Source of the DNA: Ga0077536 sp035325705
Lineage (GTDB): Bacteria; Pseudomonadota; Gammaproteobacteria; Ga0077536
Assembly (NCBI GenBank): GCA_035325705.1
Contig: DAOKZI010000022.1
Location: 1 to 64,000 of the forward strand
DNA length: 64,000 nt
Direction of reading: 5' to 3'
This document shows, piece by piece, positions 52,405 through 61,411 of the stretch. How positions within the stretch are numbered: position 1 is the first letter of the stretch; every line of letters begins with the position of its first letter. Both the position numbers and the translations under genes were made by a program. The notes below the pieces were generated by a model that did no database searches, was not told the origin of the DNA, and worked only from the letters and a program-made list of their open reading frames with translations.

Positions 52405-53322
52405 ATGCGGCATCTGAACTACAGCCACTTGCTCTACTTTTGGACGGTCGCACGCGAAGGCAGCATCGCGAAGGCTTCGACCGTGCTGCACCTCACCCCG
52501 CAGACCATCAGCGGCCAGTTGAAGCTGCTCGACGAAGCGGTCGGCGATCGTCTCTTCGTGCGCGCCGGGCGCCGCCTCGTGCTCTCGGATCTGGGCAAGG
52601 TCGTGTTCCAGTATGCCGACGAGATCTTCACGCTCGGCGGCGAGCTCGCCCACGTCGCTCGCGGCCGCGCTCCCGGCATGCCCTTGGTGTTGAACGTCGG
52701 CATCGTCGACTCGATTCCGAAGCTCGTGACCTACCGCGTGCTCGAACCCGCGCTGAAGCTGGAGGAGAAGCTGAAGCTCACCTGTCACGAGGCGACGCTC
52801 GAGAACCTGCTGTCGGATCTCGCCGTGCACCGGCTCGATCTCGTGCTGTCCGATCGGCCGGTGCCGGCCGGCCTCAACGTGCGCGCCTACCATCACCTGC
52901 TCGGCAGCAGCGGCGTCAGCATGTTCGCGGCGCCCGCGCTCGCGAAGACGCTCAAGAAGCGCTTCCCGCACAGCTTGAAGGGCGCGCCTTTCCTGATGCC
53001 GGCGAACACTCCGGCGCTGCGCAGCCAGCTCGAGGAGTGGTTCGATGCGAAGGACGTTGCGCCGGTGATCGTCGGCGAGTTCGACGACAGCGCACTGCTG
53101 AAGTCTTTCGGCCAGGCCGGTGTCGGCGTCTTCACCGGACCGACGGCGCTGGAGGCGGAAATTTGCCAGATGTATCGCGTACAGACGCTCGGCCAGGTGC
53201 CGGACGTGCAAGAGCGCTTCTACGCGATCTCGCCGGAGCGCAAGCTCAAGCACCCGGCGATCGTCGCCATCACCGAACGCGCCCGCGAGACGATTTTCGG
53301 GCAGCAGCAGATCGCCGCCTGA
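52405..53322 (+). CDS. LysR-family regulator, NhaR-like
   Basis: 305 aa. The N-terminal HTH MRHLNYSHLLYFWTVAREGSIAKAS, TPQTISGQLKLLDEAVGDRLFVRAGRRLVLS is characteristic of NhaR, the Na+-responsive activator of Na+/H+ antiporter genes. The C-terminal effector domain is complete. AGGGAGAA precedes ATG 52405. No antiporter gene is adjacent; the divergent ODP/receptor genes are possible targets. Confidence 0.87.
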   Translation: MRHLNYSHLLYFWTVAREGSIAKASTVLHLTPQTISGQLKLLDEAVGDRLFVRAGRRLVLSDLGKVVFQYADEIFTLGGELAHVARGRAPGMPLVLNVGIVDSIPKLVTYRVLEPALKLEEKLKLTCHEATLENLLSDLAVHRLDLVLSDRPVPAGLNVRAYHHLLGSSGVSMFAAPALAKTLKKRFPHSLKGAPFLMPANTPALRSQLEEWFDAKDVAPVIVGEFDDSALLKSFGQAGVGVFTGPTALEAEICQMYRVQTLGQVPDVQERFYAISPERKLKHPAIVAITERARETIFGQQQIAA

Positions 53323-53325
53323 AAC

Positions 53326-53703
53326 TCACAGCGACGGGTCGTCGAGGTAACGCCGCCGCGCGACGCGGCGCGGCGTATCGAGATGGCGCTGCGCTTCGCG
53401 CTGCGCGCGGGTGAAGGCCTGCATGACGGCGAGCGCGCCGTCGGAATGGCGGGCGGCGATCTCGAGCGCGCGCCGGGCGCGACGCAGACGCACCGTCAAA
53501 CGGCATTCGACGTCGCCCCGCGCCAGCGCGCCGGCGCTGGTCGCGAGCTCGACGCGCACGCTGGCGACGTCATCGCCGAGGCCGAGCAGAGTCAGGCGAT
53601 GCAGGCGTTCGATGGTTGCCTGCCAGTCCGTCTGCGCCGGCAGATCGCTCAAGTGAATTTCCAGTCCCGACTGGTGCTCGCCGCGCGGCCTCTGACTCCC
53701 CAT
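53326..53703 (-). CDS. S30AE (ribosome hibernation factor)-like protein
   Basis: 125 aa. LEIHLSDLPAQTDW, GLGDDVASVRVELATSAG, ECRLTVRLRRARRALEIAARHSDGALAVMQAFTRAQRE follows the beta-alpha-beta(3)-alpha order of S30AE/HPF proteins with weak conservation. The C-terminal TPRRVARRRYLDDP is basic. A ribosome-binding role is inference. Convergent with nhaR, 3 nt apart. Confidence 0.55.
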   Translation of the reverse strand: MGSQRPRGEHQSGLEIHLSDLPAQTDWQATIERLHRLTLLGLGDDVASVRVELATSAGALARGDVECRLTVRLRRARRALEIAARHSDGALAVMQAFTRAQREAQRHLDTPRRVARRRYLDDPSL

Positions 53704-53847
53704 CTCGTCTCTCTCGTCCGTGTCGTCGAAGAAGACATGCCCGGTGACGGGCGATACGCGCGCAGCCTACCCTGCCGCGCCGAGGCAGGGCATTCGGAAA
53801 AACGGCGAGCTCGTTCGACCTCCTCGAAGAGGCCGCGGGAAACGGGC

Positions 53848-53910
<63 letters not shown>

Positions 53911-53921
53911 CAACGCATCGA

Positions 53922-54332
53922 TCAGGCGACGCGCTGGACGCGCGTCTGCAGCAGCCGGCCGCGGCGGAAGTTGTCCGCCGACACCGTCGTCGGCTTGAAG
54001 CGCTCTTGCAAGAGCGTCAGGCAGTCCAGCGGATTGGCATCGCCGCACATGAACACGTCGACCGCCGCATAGCCCGCTTCCGGCCAGGTGTGGATTGTGA
54101 TGTGGCTCTCGGCGAGCACGGTCACGCCGCTGACGCCCGCGCCGTCTCCGAAGTGATGGTAGTGCGAGTGCAGGATGGTGGCCCCGGCGGCACGCGCGCC
54201 GTCCTCGAGGGCACGGCAGATGTACTCGGGTTCCGCCAGATGATCCGCACCCCAGAACTCGATCAGCAGATGATCGCCGGCATAGCGCTCGCCGTCGTCG
54301 CCGAACTTGAAGTGGTCTAGCGGTTCAGTCAT
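53922..54332 (-). CDS. speD: S-adenosylmethionine decarboxylase proenzyme
   Basis: 136 aa, class 1b size. The self-cleavage site is LAESHITIHTWPE with the pyruvoyl-forming Ser76, His81, and Cys96 in VDVFMCGD. It makes decarboxylated SAM, the aminopropyl donor for SpeE. Third gene of the speD-like/speE/speD operon; the start overlaps the speE stop (ATGA). Confidence 0.93.
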   Translation of the reverse strand: MTEPLDHFKFGDDGERYAGDHLLIEFWGADHLAEPEYICRALEDGARAAGATILHSHYHHFGDGAGVSGVTVLAESHITIHTWPEAGYAAVDVFMCGDANPLDCLTLLQERFKPTTVSADNFRRGRLLQTRVQRVA

Positions 54333-55201
54333 GCCAAGCCCCCTGTGTTTTCCGTCATCCAACGTGGAAGCACGAAGCTCGCGACGTGCAGCTCCGGCGT
54401 GTAGTGCCGAGTGGCGAAGCCCGCCCGCTCGAACCGGGCCCGTATCGTCTCCAGTTGCGGCGTCATCGTCGCCGCGTCGTCGCTGGCATAGCCCAGCGCC
54501 ATGTTGCCGCCGTAGTAGGTCGGTACCGCGATCGCGTAGCACCGAGCCATGAGCCCGAGGCTGCGCAAGCGCTTCATGCTGCCCTTCGCCTCCTCCGGCT
54601 GCAGGAACGGCACGCCGCCCTGCAGCGCCAGCACGCCGCCCGGATTCAAGGCGCTGCGGCAGAGCTGGTAGAAGGTGTGCGAGAACAGCACTTCGGCCGC
54701 GCCGACGGGATCCGTCGAATCGACGAGAATGACGTCGTAGCGGTGCTGCTCGCGTTTGATGAATTCGAAGGCGTCCTCGATCACGAGCGCGGCCCGCGGA
54801 TCGCGGTAGATCCGGCCGGCCTCGTTCAGCGACGGCATGTGCTCGATGCAGTAATCGACGACGGTACGGTCGATCTCGACCATGTCGACGTGTTCGATGT
54901 CGTGCTTGAGCACCTCGCGCAGGATGCCGCCGTCGCCGCCGCCGACGATCATCACGCGACGCGGATGCGCACAGCCGAACAGCGGCACGTGCGTCAGCAT
55001 CTCGTGATAGACGAACTCGTCGGCTTCGGTGGTCTGCACGATACCGTCGAGCACGAGCACCTTGCCCCAGCGCTTGGTGGCGTAGATGTCGACTTTCTGG
55101 TACGGCGTCTGACCCGAGAACAGCAAAGCGTCGGCGGTGAAGCCCTGGAATATCTCGTTCCCGTAAAGGGTCTCTTGTACCCGCAGCTCCACCGTCGTCA
55201 C
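54329..55201 (-). CDS. speE: Polyamine aminopropyltransferase (spermidine synthase)
   Basis: 290 aa. VQTTEADEFVYHEMLTHVPL, the dcSAM-binding MIVGGGDGGILREVLKH, VEIDRTVVD, and DVILVDSTDPVG (catalytic Asp), plus PTYYGG, are all SpeE motifs. It transfers an aminopropyl group from dcSAM to putrescine or another diamine. GTG 55201 overlaps the upstream SpeD-like stop (GTGA); a GTG three codons in is less likely. Downstream it overlaps speD. Confidence 0.93.
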   Translation of the reverse strand: MTTVELRVQETLYGNEIFQGFTADALLFSGQTPYQKVDIYATKRWGKVLVLDGIVQTTEADEFVYHEMLTHVPLFGCAHPRRVMIVGGGDGGILREVLKHDIEHVDMVEIDRTVVDYCIEHMPSLNEAGRIYRDPRAALVIEDAFEFIKREQHRYDVILVDSTDPVGAAEVLFSHTFYQLCRSALNPGGVLALQGGVPFLQPEEAKGSMKRLRSLGLMARCYAIAVPTYYGGNMALGYASDDAATMTPQLETIRARFERAGFATRHYTPELHVASFVLPRWMTENTGGLA

Positions 55202-55596
55202 ACCGCCCGCGCAAGTGCGGGCGCGAAGCGACCGCGTTCGATGCACTGGGTTTCGACCGTCTCCGGCGCGAAATACTTGCGGCACACGCCGATCGCGACG
55301 TCGTTGTCGAAACGCTTGCAGGAGAAGATGTCGATGTACACCTGGCCCTTGTTCTCGGCGAAGTGGGCGCAGATGTTCGAGGTTTCGATGAGCTGCAGGA
55401 GGGTGTAGCCCGCGGCGTCGAAGGAATGCGTGGCGAAGTGCTCGAGGATCGGCTCGCCGTACGCCTTCATCTTGATGGCGTCGATGAGCTCCACGACCCA
55501 GGCGCGGATGTGCTCGGCGTTGGTGAGGAGATTACGCGGACAACCCGCCAGGTCCAGGATGAGGTGCTGACCCCAGATCGGTGCTTCTTCATGCAT
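55198..55596 (-). CDS. SpeD-fold pyruvoyl decarboxylase homologue, possibly ornithine/arginine decarboxylase
   Basis: 132 aa SpeD paralogue. GQHLILDLAGCPRNLLTNAEHI and LEHFATHSFDAAGYTLLQLIETSNICAHFAE are homologous to SpeD. Ser73, His78 and Cys93 have the same spacing (5 and 20) as Ser76, His81 and Cys96 of the true speD here, but the ESH around the cleavage Ser is replaced by TSN. Such paralogues beside an intact speD are known to have become pyruvoyl-dependent ornithine or arginine decarboxylases. As first gene of the operon it could supply putrescine to SpeE. The following spacer to 55879 shows no gene. Confidence 0.8.
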   Translation of the reverse strand: MHEEAPIWGQHLILDLAGCPRNLLTNAEHIRAWVVELIDAIKMKAYGEPILEHFATHSFDAAGYTLLQLIETSNICAHFAENKGQVYIDIFSCKRFDNDVAIGVCRKYFAPETVETQCIERGRFAPALARAV

Positions 55597-55879
55597 CTGC
55601 AGAAATCCTCGCAGTCAAATCGGTGTTAGGGACAACCAACAACAACCGCGAGCAGGGCGCCTCCGCAAGGCACCGCTTCTTCTGCGATGACACTAGCTTC
55701 GGAGCACCCTCCTCGACAAAACGAATGTGTTCTCAGCGGAACAACTCACAAAGCCTCCGGGCTATTGCGGAGCGCGCACGATACTCTTTTCGGTCCTGAA
55801 TGCAAGAATTTTCTCTGCTGGCGCAACGACTTTCCGCCAGCGCGACGGCGCCGCCGCGACACCCGCCGCGGCCGTGGTT

Positions 55880-56530
55880 TCAGCGCCCGGCGCAGCGCGC
55901 CGCGAGCCACGGCACCAGCGCCGACAGCGCATCGGCATAGCCGCCGAAAGCATAGTGATCGACGCCATCGACGAGCACGCAGGCGGCATCGCGGCCGCGC
56001 GCGGCGAGCGCCCGTACCGCGGCGAGCGTGGCATCGGCGGCGAACACGCGGTCGGACGTCGAGTGCAGCGCGCGCACCGGCGTCGCGCCGCCGCTCGCGA
56101 CGGGTGGGGGCCCGGCGATCGGCACCGCCGCGACGAACTCCTCGGGCGAGCGATTAATCAGATGCCAGGTGCCGATCGCGCCCAGACTGTAGCCGGTGAT
56201 CAGGCGCGGCCCGCAGCCGTAACGCGCGGCCACGGCGGCGAGGAGCTCGAGCGCGCGCGCGGTGTCGCCGGGATTGGTCCAGCCGCCGTCGCGCGCGACG
56301 GGCGCGATCGTCACCGCGTCCAGCGCCCGCCACGCGGGAGCGATCAGGGTTTCGAGGAGAGGACGTCCATACCAGCCCTCAGGCGTACCGCCGTAGTGGA
56401 GACACAGCACCAGCGGCGCCGCGCTCGCCAGCGCCGCCGGCAGCGCCAAGGTGGCGCGTACGCGCGAGCCGTCGGCGAGCTCGAACTCGCGATCGTGCAG
56501 GCCGGGGAGCGTGGGCCAGTCGGGCGTCAC
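55880..56530 (-). CDS. Alpha/beta hydrolase (dienelactone hydrolase / feruloyl-esterase-like)
   Basis: 216 aa, GTG start. LVLCLHYGGTPEG is the oxyanion strand, GYSLGAIG the nucleophile elbow, STSDRVF the likely Asp region and GVDHYAFGG the His. No signal peptide. It lies 7 nt downstream of the response regulator stop, so it is the third gene of the RegB/RegA-type operon. The substrate is unknown. Confidence 0.83.
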   Translation of the reverse strand: MTPDWPTLPGLHDREFELADGSRVRATLALPAALASAAPLVLCLHYGGTPEGWYGRPLLETLIAPAWRALDAVTIAPVARDGGWTNPGDTARALELLAAVAARYGCGPRLITGYSLGAIGTWHLINRSPEEFVAAVPIAGPPPVASGGATPVRALHSTSDRVFAADATLAAVRALAARGRDAACVLVDGVDHYAFGGYADALSALVPWLAARCAGR

Positions 56531-56537
56531 GGCGCGT

Positions 56538-57074
56538 TCAAGCGAGGCCGGACGGCCGCTTCTGCAGCTTGCGCTGCAGAGTCCGGCGATGCAGGCCCAG
56601 CCGCTTGGCCGCGGCCGACACGTTGCCGTCGCACTCGATCAGCACTTTCTGGATGTACTCCCACTCGAGCCGGCCGAGGGGCGTCGGCGGCGCTGCGAGC
56701 GAGGGCGCGGCGACACCGGGCGCATAGCCGAAGGCAGCGATGACGTCGTCGACGTCCGCGGGCTTCGTCAGATACTGGTGTGCGCCGAGCTTCACCGCCT
56801 CGACGGCCGTGGCGATGCTCGCGAAACCCGTGAGCACGACGATGCACAGCGCGGGATTCGACTGCAGCAGACGCGGGATGAGCTGCAGGCCGTTGCCGTC
56901 CGGCATGCGCAGGTCCACGACCGCGTACCCGGGCTGCGCCTCGGCGCAGGCCGTGAGCGCGCTCGCCGCCGAATCCGCGCACACCGCCTCGTAGCCCCGC
57001 CGGGAGAAGGCCTGGGCCATCACGCGCAGGAGCACCGCGTCGTCGTCGACCAGGAGCACGCGCGGCGCGCTCAT
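56538..57074 (-). CDS. regA: RegA/PrrA/ActR-type response regulator
   Basis: 178 aa. Receiver VLLVDDDAVLLRVMAQAF, phospho-acceptor Asp in VVDLRMPDGNG, Thr in VVLTGFAS and Lys in YLTKPADVDDV. A Pro-rich linker precedes the Fis-type HTH GNVSAAAKRLGLHRRTLQRKLQKR, nearly invariant in RegA. It controls redox-responsive genes (energy, carbon, respiration). Start overlaps the sensor kinase stop (ATGA). Confidence 0.93.
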   Translation of the reverse strand: MSAPRVLLVDDDAVLLRVMAQAFSRRGYEAVCADSAASALTACAEAQPGYAVVDLRMPDGNGLQLIPRLLQSNPALCIVVLTGFASIATAVEAVKLGAHQYLTKPADVDDVIAAFGYAPGVAAPSLAAPPTPLGRLEWEYIQKVLIECDGNVSAAAKRLGLHRRTLQRKLQKRPSGLA

Positions 57075-58330
57075 GCCGGGCTTTCCGACATGCGCAGCGC
57101 GGCGAGCGGGATCTCGACGTGCACCACCGTGCCGCCGCCGGGCGGCGTGCCGAATTCCACGCGGCCGCCGAGACGCGACAGCACGCTGTGCGCGAGATAG
57201 AGGCCGATGCCGAGCCCGCGCTCGCCCTTGGTGCTGACGATGCGGCGGCCGACCAGCTCGCGCACGGCGCGATCCATGCCGGGCCCGTCGTCGCGCACGT
57301 CCAGCCACATCGCCTGCTCGTCCCACGCGGCCCGCGCGTCGACGTGATGCGAAGAAGCCTCGGCCGCGTTGTTGAGCACGTTGAACAAGGCCTGCTGCAG
57401 CGTGCGATCGGCGAGGATGCGCGGCGCGGGCCGCGGGCCGTCGACCGCGATCGTGACCTCGAGCTCCGCCTGCTGGCGCCGCCACTCCGCGAGCAGGCCG
57501 CCGAGAAACTCGTCCGCCGTCGACGGCCGGCCGCTGTCCGCCGGCAGCTCGCCCGCATCGGCGGCGAGGCGCGCGAGGCTTTCCTTGCAGCGGCCGATTT
57601 GCTCGCGCAAGGTCACGACCGAGGCGCGCAGCGCCGGCTGGTCGGCGAGATCGGTGTCGAGATCCTTGGCGAGGATGGCCATCGTCGCGAGCGGCGTGCC
57701 GAGCTCATGCGCGGTGCCGGCCGCAAGCGTGCCCAGCGCGACGACGCGCTCGGCTTCGAGCGCGCGTTCGCGCGCCCGCGCCAGTGCGCGATCGTGATCG
57801 CGCAGAGTCGCGGCGATGCGGGCGACGAAATACGCGATGCAGCCCGCGCTCAGCACGAAGCCGTACCACATGCCCCACAGATGCAGCTCGACGGCGTGCG
57901 TGTGCGCGCCGTGGTCGTGCGCGCCGCCGATCGGCACGTTGAAGAACATCAGCAGCGTGTAGCAGGCGACCGCCGCGATCGCGATGCCGATCGACGCGCG
58001 CATCGGCAGCGCCGCGGCGGCGAAGACGATCGGCAGCAGGAACAGCGAGATGAACGGGTTCACCGAGCCGCCGGTGAAATAGATGAGCACGGTCAGCGCC
58101 GAAAGATCCGCCGCGCACTGGCGCGCGAACTCGGCGGTATCCGGACTGCGGCCGGCGGACAGACGCGACCACGACCAGGCGGTGTAGACGGCCATCGCGC
58201 CGAGCACGGCGCCGACGATGCCCCAGGGCACCGCGAGATCGAAGCGCGCGCCGATGAAGGCAAGCCCCAGCGCCTGCGCGCCGATCAGCAGCAGCCGCAA
58301 CTGGAGCAGGTATTTGAGGATGGTCGGCAC
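57071..58330 (-). CDS. regB: RegB/PrrB-type redox sensor histidine kinase
   Basis: 419 aa from GTG 58330. Six membrane helices occupy residues about 10-190 and include the quinone-binding motif GGSVNPFIS. The H-box GTLAAGTAHELGTPLATMA holds the phosphorylated His; REQIGRCKESL carries the redox-active Cys position known in RegB. HATPase: NVLNNAAEAS, DVRDDGPGM, GERGLGIGLYLA. A His-rich extracytoplasmic loop (AHDHGAHTHAVELH) might bind metal. It phosphorylates RegA. Confidence 0.93.
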   Translation of the reverse strand: MPTILKYLLQLRLLLIGAQALGLAFIGARFDLAVPWGIVGAVLGAMAVYTAWSWSRLSAGRSPDTAEFARQCAADLSALTVLIYFTGGSVNPFISLFLLPIVFAAAALPMRASIGIAIAAVACYTLLMFFNVPIGGAHDHGAHTHAVELHLWGMWYGFVLSAGCIAYFVARIAATLRDHDRALARARERALEAERVVALGTLAAGTAHELGTPLATMAILAKDLDTDLADQPALRASVVTLREQIGRCKESLARLAADAGELPADSGRPSTADEFLGGLLAEWRRQQAELEVTIAVDGPRPAPRILADRTLQQALFNVLNNAAEASSHHVDARAAWDEQAMWLDVRDDGPGMDRAVRELVGRRIVSTKGERGLGIGLYLAHSVLSRLGGRVEFGTPPGGGTVVHVEIPLAALRMSESPA

Positions 58331-58402
58331 GGCGACTCGCAGCGCTATGGAGCCCGGATTATAGCGGGCGGCCGCCCGTCGCCGCCGAAAGCCGGCCGTT
58401 GC

Positions 58403-59347
58403 TCAGCCGGCCGCGGCCCACAGCGTCGCGGGCGAATGCGGCAGGCGCTCGCGGCCGAGCACGTCGGCGACCCCGAACCGCGGATTGCCCGCGCCGTCCC
58501 GGCGCAGCGGTCGCGGATAGACGCCGCCGCGCGGGCTGCGAAAGCTGCTGACGACGGGGCATTCGCGGCGCGGCGAGCCGCGGCGCACGACGACGCCGGT
58601 CTCGCCGTTGACGAGACGCACGAAGGCGCCGGGCGGGAAGACGCCGATCTCGCCGATGAAGTCGGCGGCGAGCGCCGCGTCGACTTCCTGGCCGCGCGCG
58701 AGGAAGAGATGGCGCACGGCCTGCTGGGCGCGAATACCGGTGCGGTACTCGCGCGGCAAGACCATCGCGGCGTAAATGTCGGCGAGCGACACCAGCCGCG
58801 CGAGCGGCTCCAGGGCCGCGCCGCGCAGGCCTGCCGGGTAGCCGCTGCCGTCGGGTCGCTCGTGATGCTGGCGCACGATCGCGAGCCACAGCGGATCCTC
58901 GACGCCGTGGCGGCGCAGGAGCGCATGGCTCTCCGCCGGATGCTCGCGCACCGCCGCGTCCAGCGTCGCGTCGAGCGTGCCCGCGCGGGCGAGTGCGGCC
59001 TGCAGCGGCACGAGGGCGAGATTGCTGCTGAACACGGCCGCGAGCAGCCGCAGGCGCACGGAGGGCGCGAGCGCGAGGCGCCGGGCGACCAGCTCGCACA
59101 GCGCGCCGACCATCAGCGGATGCACCTCTGCGTAGGGCGCGCCGTCGTCGAGCAGCAGCGCGCCGAGCACCGCGTCGGCATCCGCGGCGACCAGCGCCGC
59201 CAGGGCTTGGTCCAGCGCGAGCGCGCCCGCCCCGAGCGCGGGATCCGGCGCGGACTCGATCATCCGCCGCTGCCAGGCGGCCGCCTCCGCGCGCAGGTCC
59301 ACGAGCGCGGCAAAAATTTCAGCGGGAGCGATGGCGAGCGCGGACAT
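58403..59347 (-). CDS. HD-GYP-domain protein (c-di-GMP phosphodiesterase-like)
   Basis: 314 aa. IVRQHHERPDGSGYPAGLRGAALEPLARLVSLADIYAAM is a good HHExxDGxGYP core with the following D. The expected first His-Asp metal pair is not evident (the region reads HPLMVGALCELVARRL), so catalysis may be impaired. The N-terminal helical domain is unassigned. It lies 72 nt upstream of regB on the same strand. Confidence 0.8.
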   Translation of the reverse strand: MSALAIAPAEIFAALVDLRAEAAAWQRRMIESAPDPALGAGALALDQALAALVAADADAVLGALLLDDGAPYAEVHPLMVGALCELVARRLALAPSVRLRLLAAVFSSNLALVPLQAALARAGTLDATLDAAVREHPAESHALLRRHGVEDPLWLAIVRQHHERPDGSGYPAGLRGAALEPLARLVSLADIYAAMVLPREYRTGIRAQQAVRHLFLARGQEVDAALAADFIGEIGVFPPGAFVRLVNGETGVVVRRGSPRRECPVVSSFRSPRGGVYPRPLRRDGAGNPRFGVADVLGRERLPHSPATLWAAAG

Positions 59348-59443
59348 GGCAGGAGTGTCGCCCGCGCCGGCCGAAGCTTGAGCCGTCCGCGGAGGGCACG
59401 GACGATTGGATCAGGCGGCCAAGCGGCGCGAAATCGCCCGCGT

Positions 59444-59908
59444 TCAGCCCGCCAGCGCCGCGAGCACGGCCTCGGGATGCGTTTCGGCCTTGGCGACGCG
59501 CGCCCAGTGCTTGCGCACCTTGCCGTCCGCGCCGATCCATACCGTGGAGCGGATGACGCCTATCGTCTTCTTGCCGTACATCGTCTTTTCGCCCCAGGCG
59601 CCGTACTTCTCCATGACCTTGCGCTCGGGATCCGACAGCAGGATGAACGGCAGCGAGTATTTGTCGATGAACTTCGCGTGCGAGGCCGCGTCGTCCGGCG
59701 AGATCCCGATGAGGACCACGCCCTTCTTCTGCAGCGCCGACCACTGATCGCGGAAGCCGCAGGCTTCCTTGGTGCAGCCCGGCGTGTCGTCCTTGGGATA
59801 GAAATACACGACGACGTCCTTGCCCTTGAAATCCGCGAGCGAGACCTTCTCGCCTTTCGCATCCCGCAGGGTGAACGCCGGTGCGGCCTTGCCTTCTTCG
59901 ATCGCCAT
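59444..59908 (-). CDS. bcp: Peroxiredoxin, Bcp/PrxQ family
   Basis: 154 aa. YFYPKDDTPGCTKEACGFRD carries the peroxidatic Cys in TPGCT and the resolving Cys five residues later, the BCP arrangement. It reduces peroxides with thioredoxin as donor. The start at 59908 gives MAIEEGKAAPAF. It lies 23 nt downstream of the cupin gene on the same strand. Confidence 0.94.
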   Translation of the reverse strand: MAIEEGKAAPAFTLRDAKGEKVSLADFKGKDVVVYFYPKDDTPGCTKEACGFRDQWSALQKKGVVLIGISPDDAASHAKFIDKYSLPFILLSDPERKVMEKYGAWGEKTMYGKKTIGVIRSTVWIGADGKVRKHWARVAKAETHPEAVLAALAG

Positions 59909-59931
59909 GTGCTCGGTCCTCGTACGGCGCG

Positions 59932-60462
59932 TCACTCGCGTTTCAGCGAGCGGCGCATGTTTCTGATCAGCTCCTCGTCCATGCTCGCCGGCACCACTTC
60001 CTCGGCGTCGGCGCTGTCGTAGATCTCGAGCCTGTCGCCCTGGCGGAACATGCGCTTGCCGTCGCGCGGGAAGTCCGCCATGTCGACCTTGGTACGGCTG
60101 CCGCCCATCAGGCAGATCACCGTCTTCTGGAACGGATTGCGCAACTGATGCGGGGCGGTCGGCGCCGGAAAGCCGACGAAGTCGCCGGGTCCGAGCAGAT
60201 GCTCGGTTTCCTCGATCTCGATCACGGCCTGACCCTGCAGCAAGTAGATCCATTCCTCCTCGCAGGTATGGGAATGATAGAGCGAGGCGACGTTGCCGGC
60301 GGCGAGCCGCATGACGCGGATGCGCGTGTGCTCGAGGCCGACCATCTGATCGAGATTCGCGCCCGCGACGATCGTGCCGGGATTCCACGGATAGGTGATG
60401 GCGTGACGGAACTCGAAGGCCTTTTCCGCCCGCACGATGTACTGCTTGTCGTCTTTGTTCAT
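59932..60462 (-). CDS. Cupin-domain protein
   Basis: 176 aa single cupin. YHSHTCEEEWIYLLQGQAVIEIE holds the H-x-H..E metal ligands and GPGDFVGFPAPTAPHQLRNP the distal His, so the metal site is complete. Its C-terminal tail is acidic. Function (isomerase, dioxygenase or sensor) cannot be assigned. Probably co-transcribed with bcp. Confidence 0.83.
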   Translation of the reverse strand: MNKDDKQYIVRAEKAFEFRHAITYPWNPGTIVAGANLDQMVGLEHTRIRVMRLAAGNVASLYHSHTCEEEWIYLLQGQAVIEIEETEHLLGPGDFVGFPAPTAPHQLRNPFQKTVICLMGGSRTKVDMADFPRDGKRMFRQGDRLEIYDSADAEEVVPASMDEELIRNMRRSLKRE

Positions 60463-60654
60463 GGCAAGGGTCCGGCCGGCGAGTGAGGGGACGGCGTGTC
60501 GTCGCCGGCGGCGGGACGGGAGTGTAGCACCGCGCCGCACGCGCGGTGGCGGAAAACCCGATCTCGCCGCGAACGCCCTGCGCGAGCCGGGGCAGCCGCG
60601 CGCCGCGGCCGCTTCGTCCTTTACACTGCGGCGGAGTTTTCGCGGAGATTCGCC

Positions 60655-61296
60655 GTGCGCGTCATCGTCACCCCCGTCACGCCCTTCCAGCAGAACTGCT
60701 CGCTCGTCTGGTGCGAGACGACTCGGCGCGGCGCCATCGTCGATCCCGGCGGCGACACCGAACGCGTGCTCGCCGCGGCCGCGCGCGAAGAGGTGAAGGT
60801 CGAAAAGCTGCTCGTCACCCATGCGCACATCGATCACGCCGGGGCAACCGCGCGGCTCGCGCGCGAGCTCGGCGTGCCGATCGAGGGCCCGCAGCGCGAG
60901 GATCGGTTCTGGATCGATCTGCTGCCGCAACAGGGCGCGAAGTACGGCTTCCCGCCGGCCGAGGCCTTCGTGCCCGATCGCTGGCTCGAACACGGCGACA
61001 CGGTCAGCGTCGGCGAAGTCACATTGGAAGTCATTCACTGCCCGGGCCACACGCCCGGCCACGTCGTCTTCTTCGATCGCGAGAGCCGCATCGCGCTGGT
61101 CGGCGACGTGTTGTTCCAGGGTTCGATCGGCCGCACCGATTTTCCGCGCGGCGATCACGCGAAGCTGATCGCTTCGATCCGCGAACGCCTGTGGCCGCTC
61201 GGCGACGACGTCGTATTCGTGCCCGGCCACGGTCCGACTTCGTCCTTCGGCGACGAACGGGCCAGCAATCCCTTCGTCGGCGATCGCGCGCGCTAG
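60655..61296 (+). CDS. Metallo-beta-lactamase-fold hydrolase, GloB/YcbL-like
   Basis: 213 aa, GTG start with CGGAGA upstream. LVTHAHIDHAGA is the T-H-x-H-x-D-H zinc motif; CPGHTPGHVVFF, LVGDVLFQGSIGRTDFP and VPGHGPTS complete the glyoxalase II-like set. It lacks the extended C-terminal helical domain of full GloB, as in YcbL. It hydrolyses S-lactoylglutathione or a similar thioester. Divergent from the cupin/bcp pair. Confidence 0.9.
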   Translation: MRVIVTPVTPFQQNCSLVWCETTRRGAIVDPGGDTERVLAAAAREEVKVEKLLVTHAHIDHAGATARLARELGVPIEGPQREDRFWIDLLPQQGAKYGFPPAEAFVPDRWLEHGDTVSVGEVTLEVIHCPGHTPGHVVFFDRESRIALVGDVLFQGSIGRTDFPRGDHAKLIASIRERLWPLGDDVVFVPGHGPTSSFGDERASNPFVGDRAR

Positions 61297-61411
61297 CAGC
61301 CGCCGATGCTTCCTCGCGCGCGTCGGACGGACACCGACGAACCGGGCCTGCGCTTTAGAACGATTCCGGCTCGCCGCTACAGTCGCACACCCGTGTCTGG
61401 CGTGAACGACG

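Noticed and set aside
55727..56743. Plus-strand frame opposite the alpha/beta hydrolase and response regulator
   Set aside because: No motif; the minus strand encodes a complete hydrolase and a RegA-type HTH.
57119..60022. A 967-codon open frame on the plus strand
   Set aside because: It runs antisense through regB, the HD-GYP gene and bcp, has Arg/Ala-rich low-complexity translation and no family motif; a by-product of GC-rich third positions.
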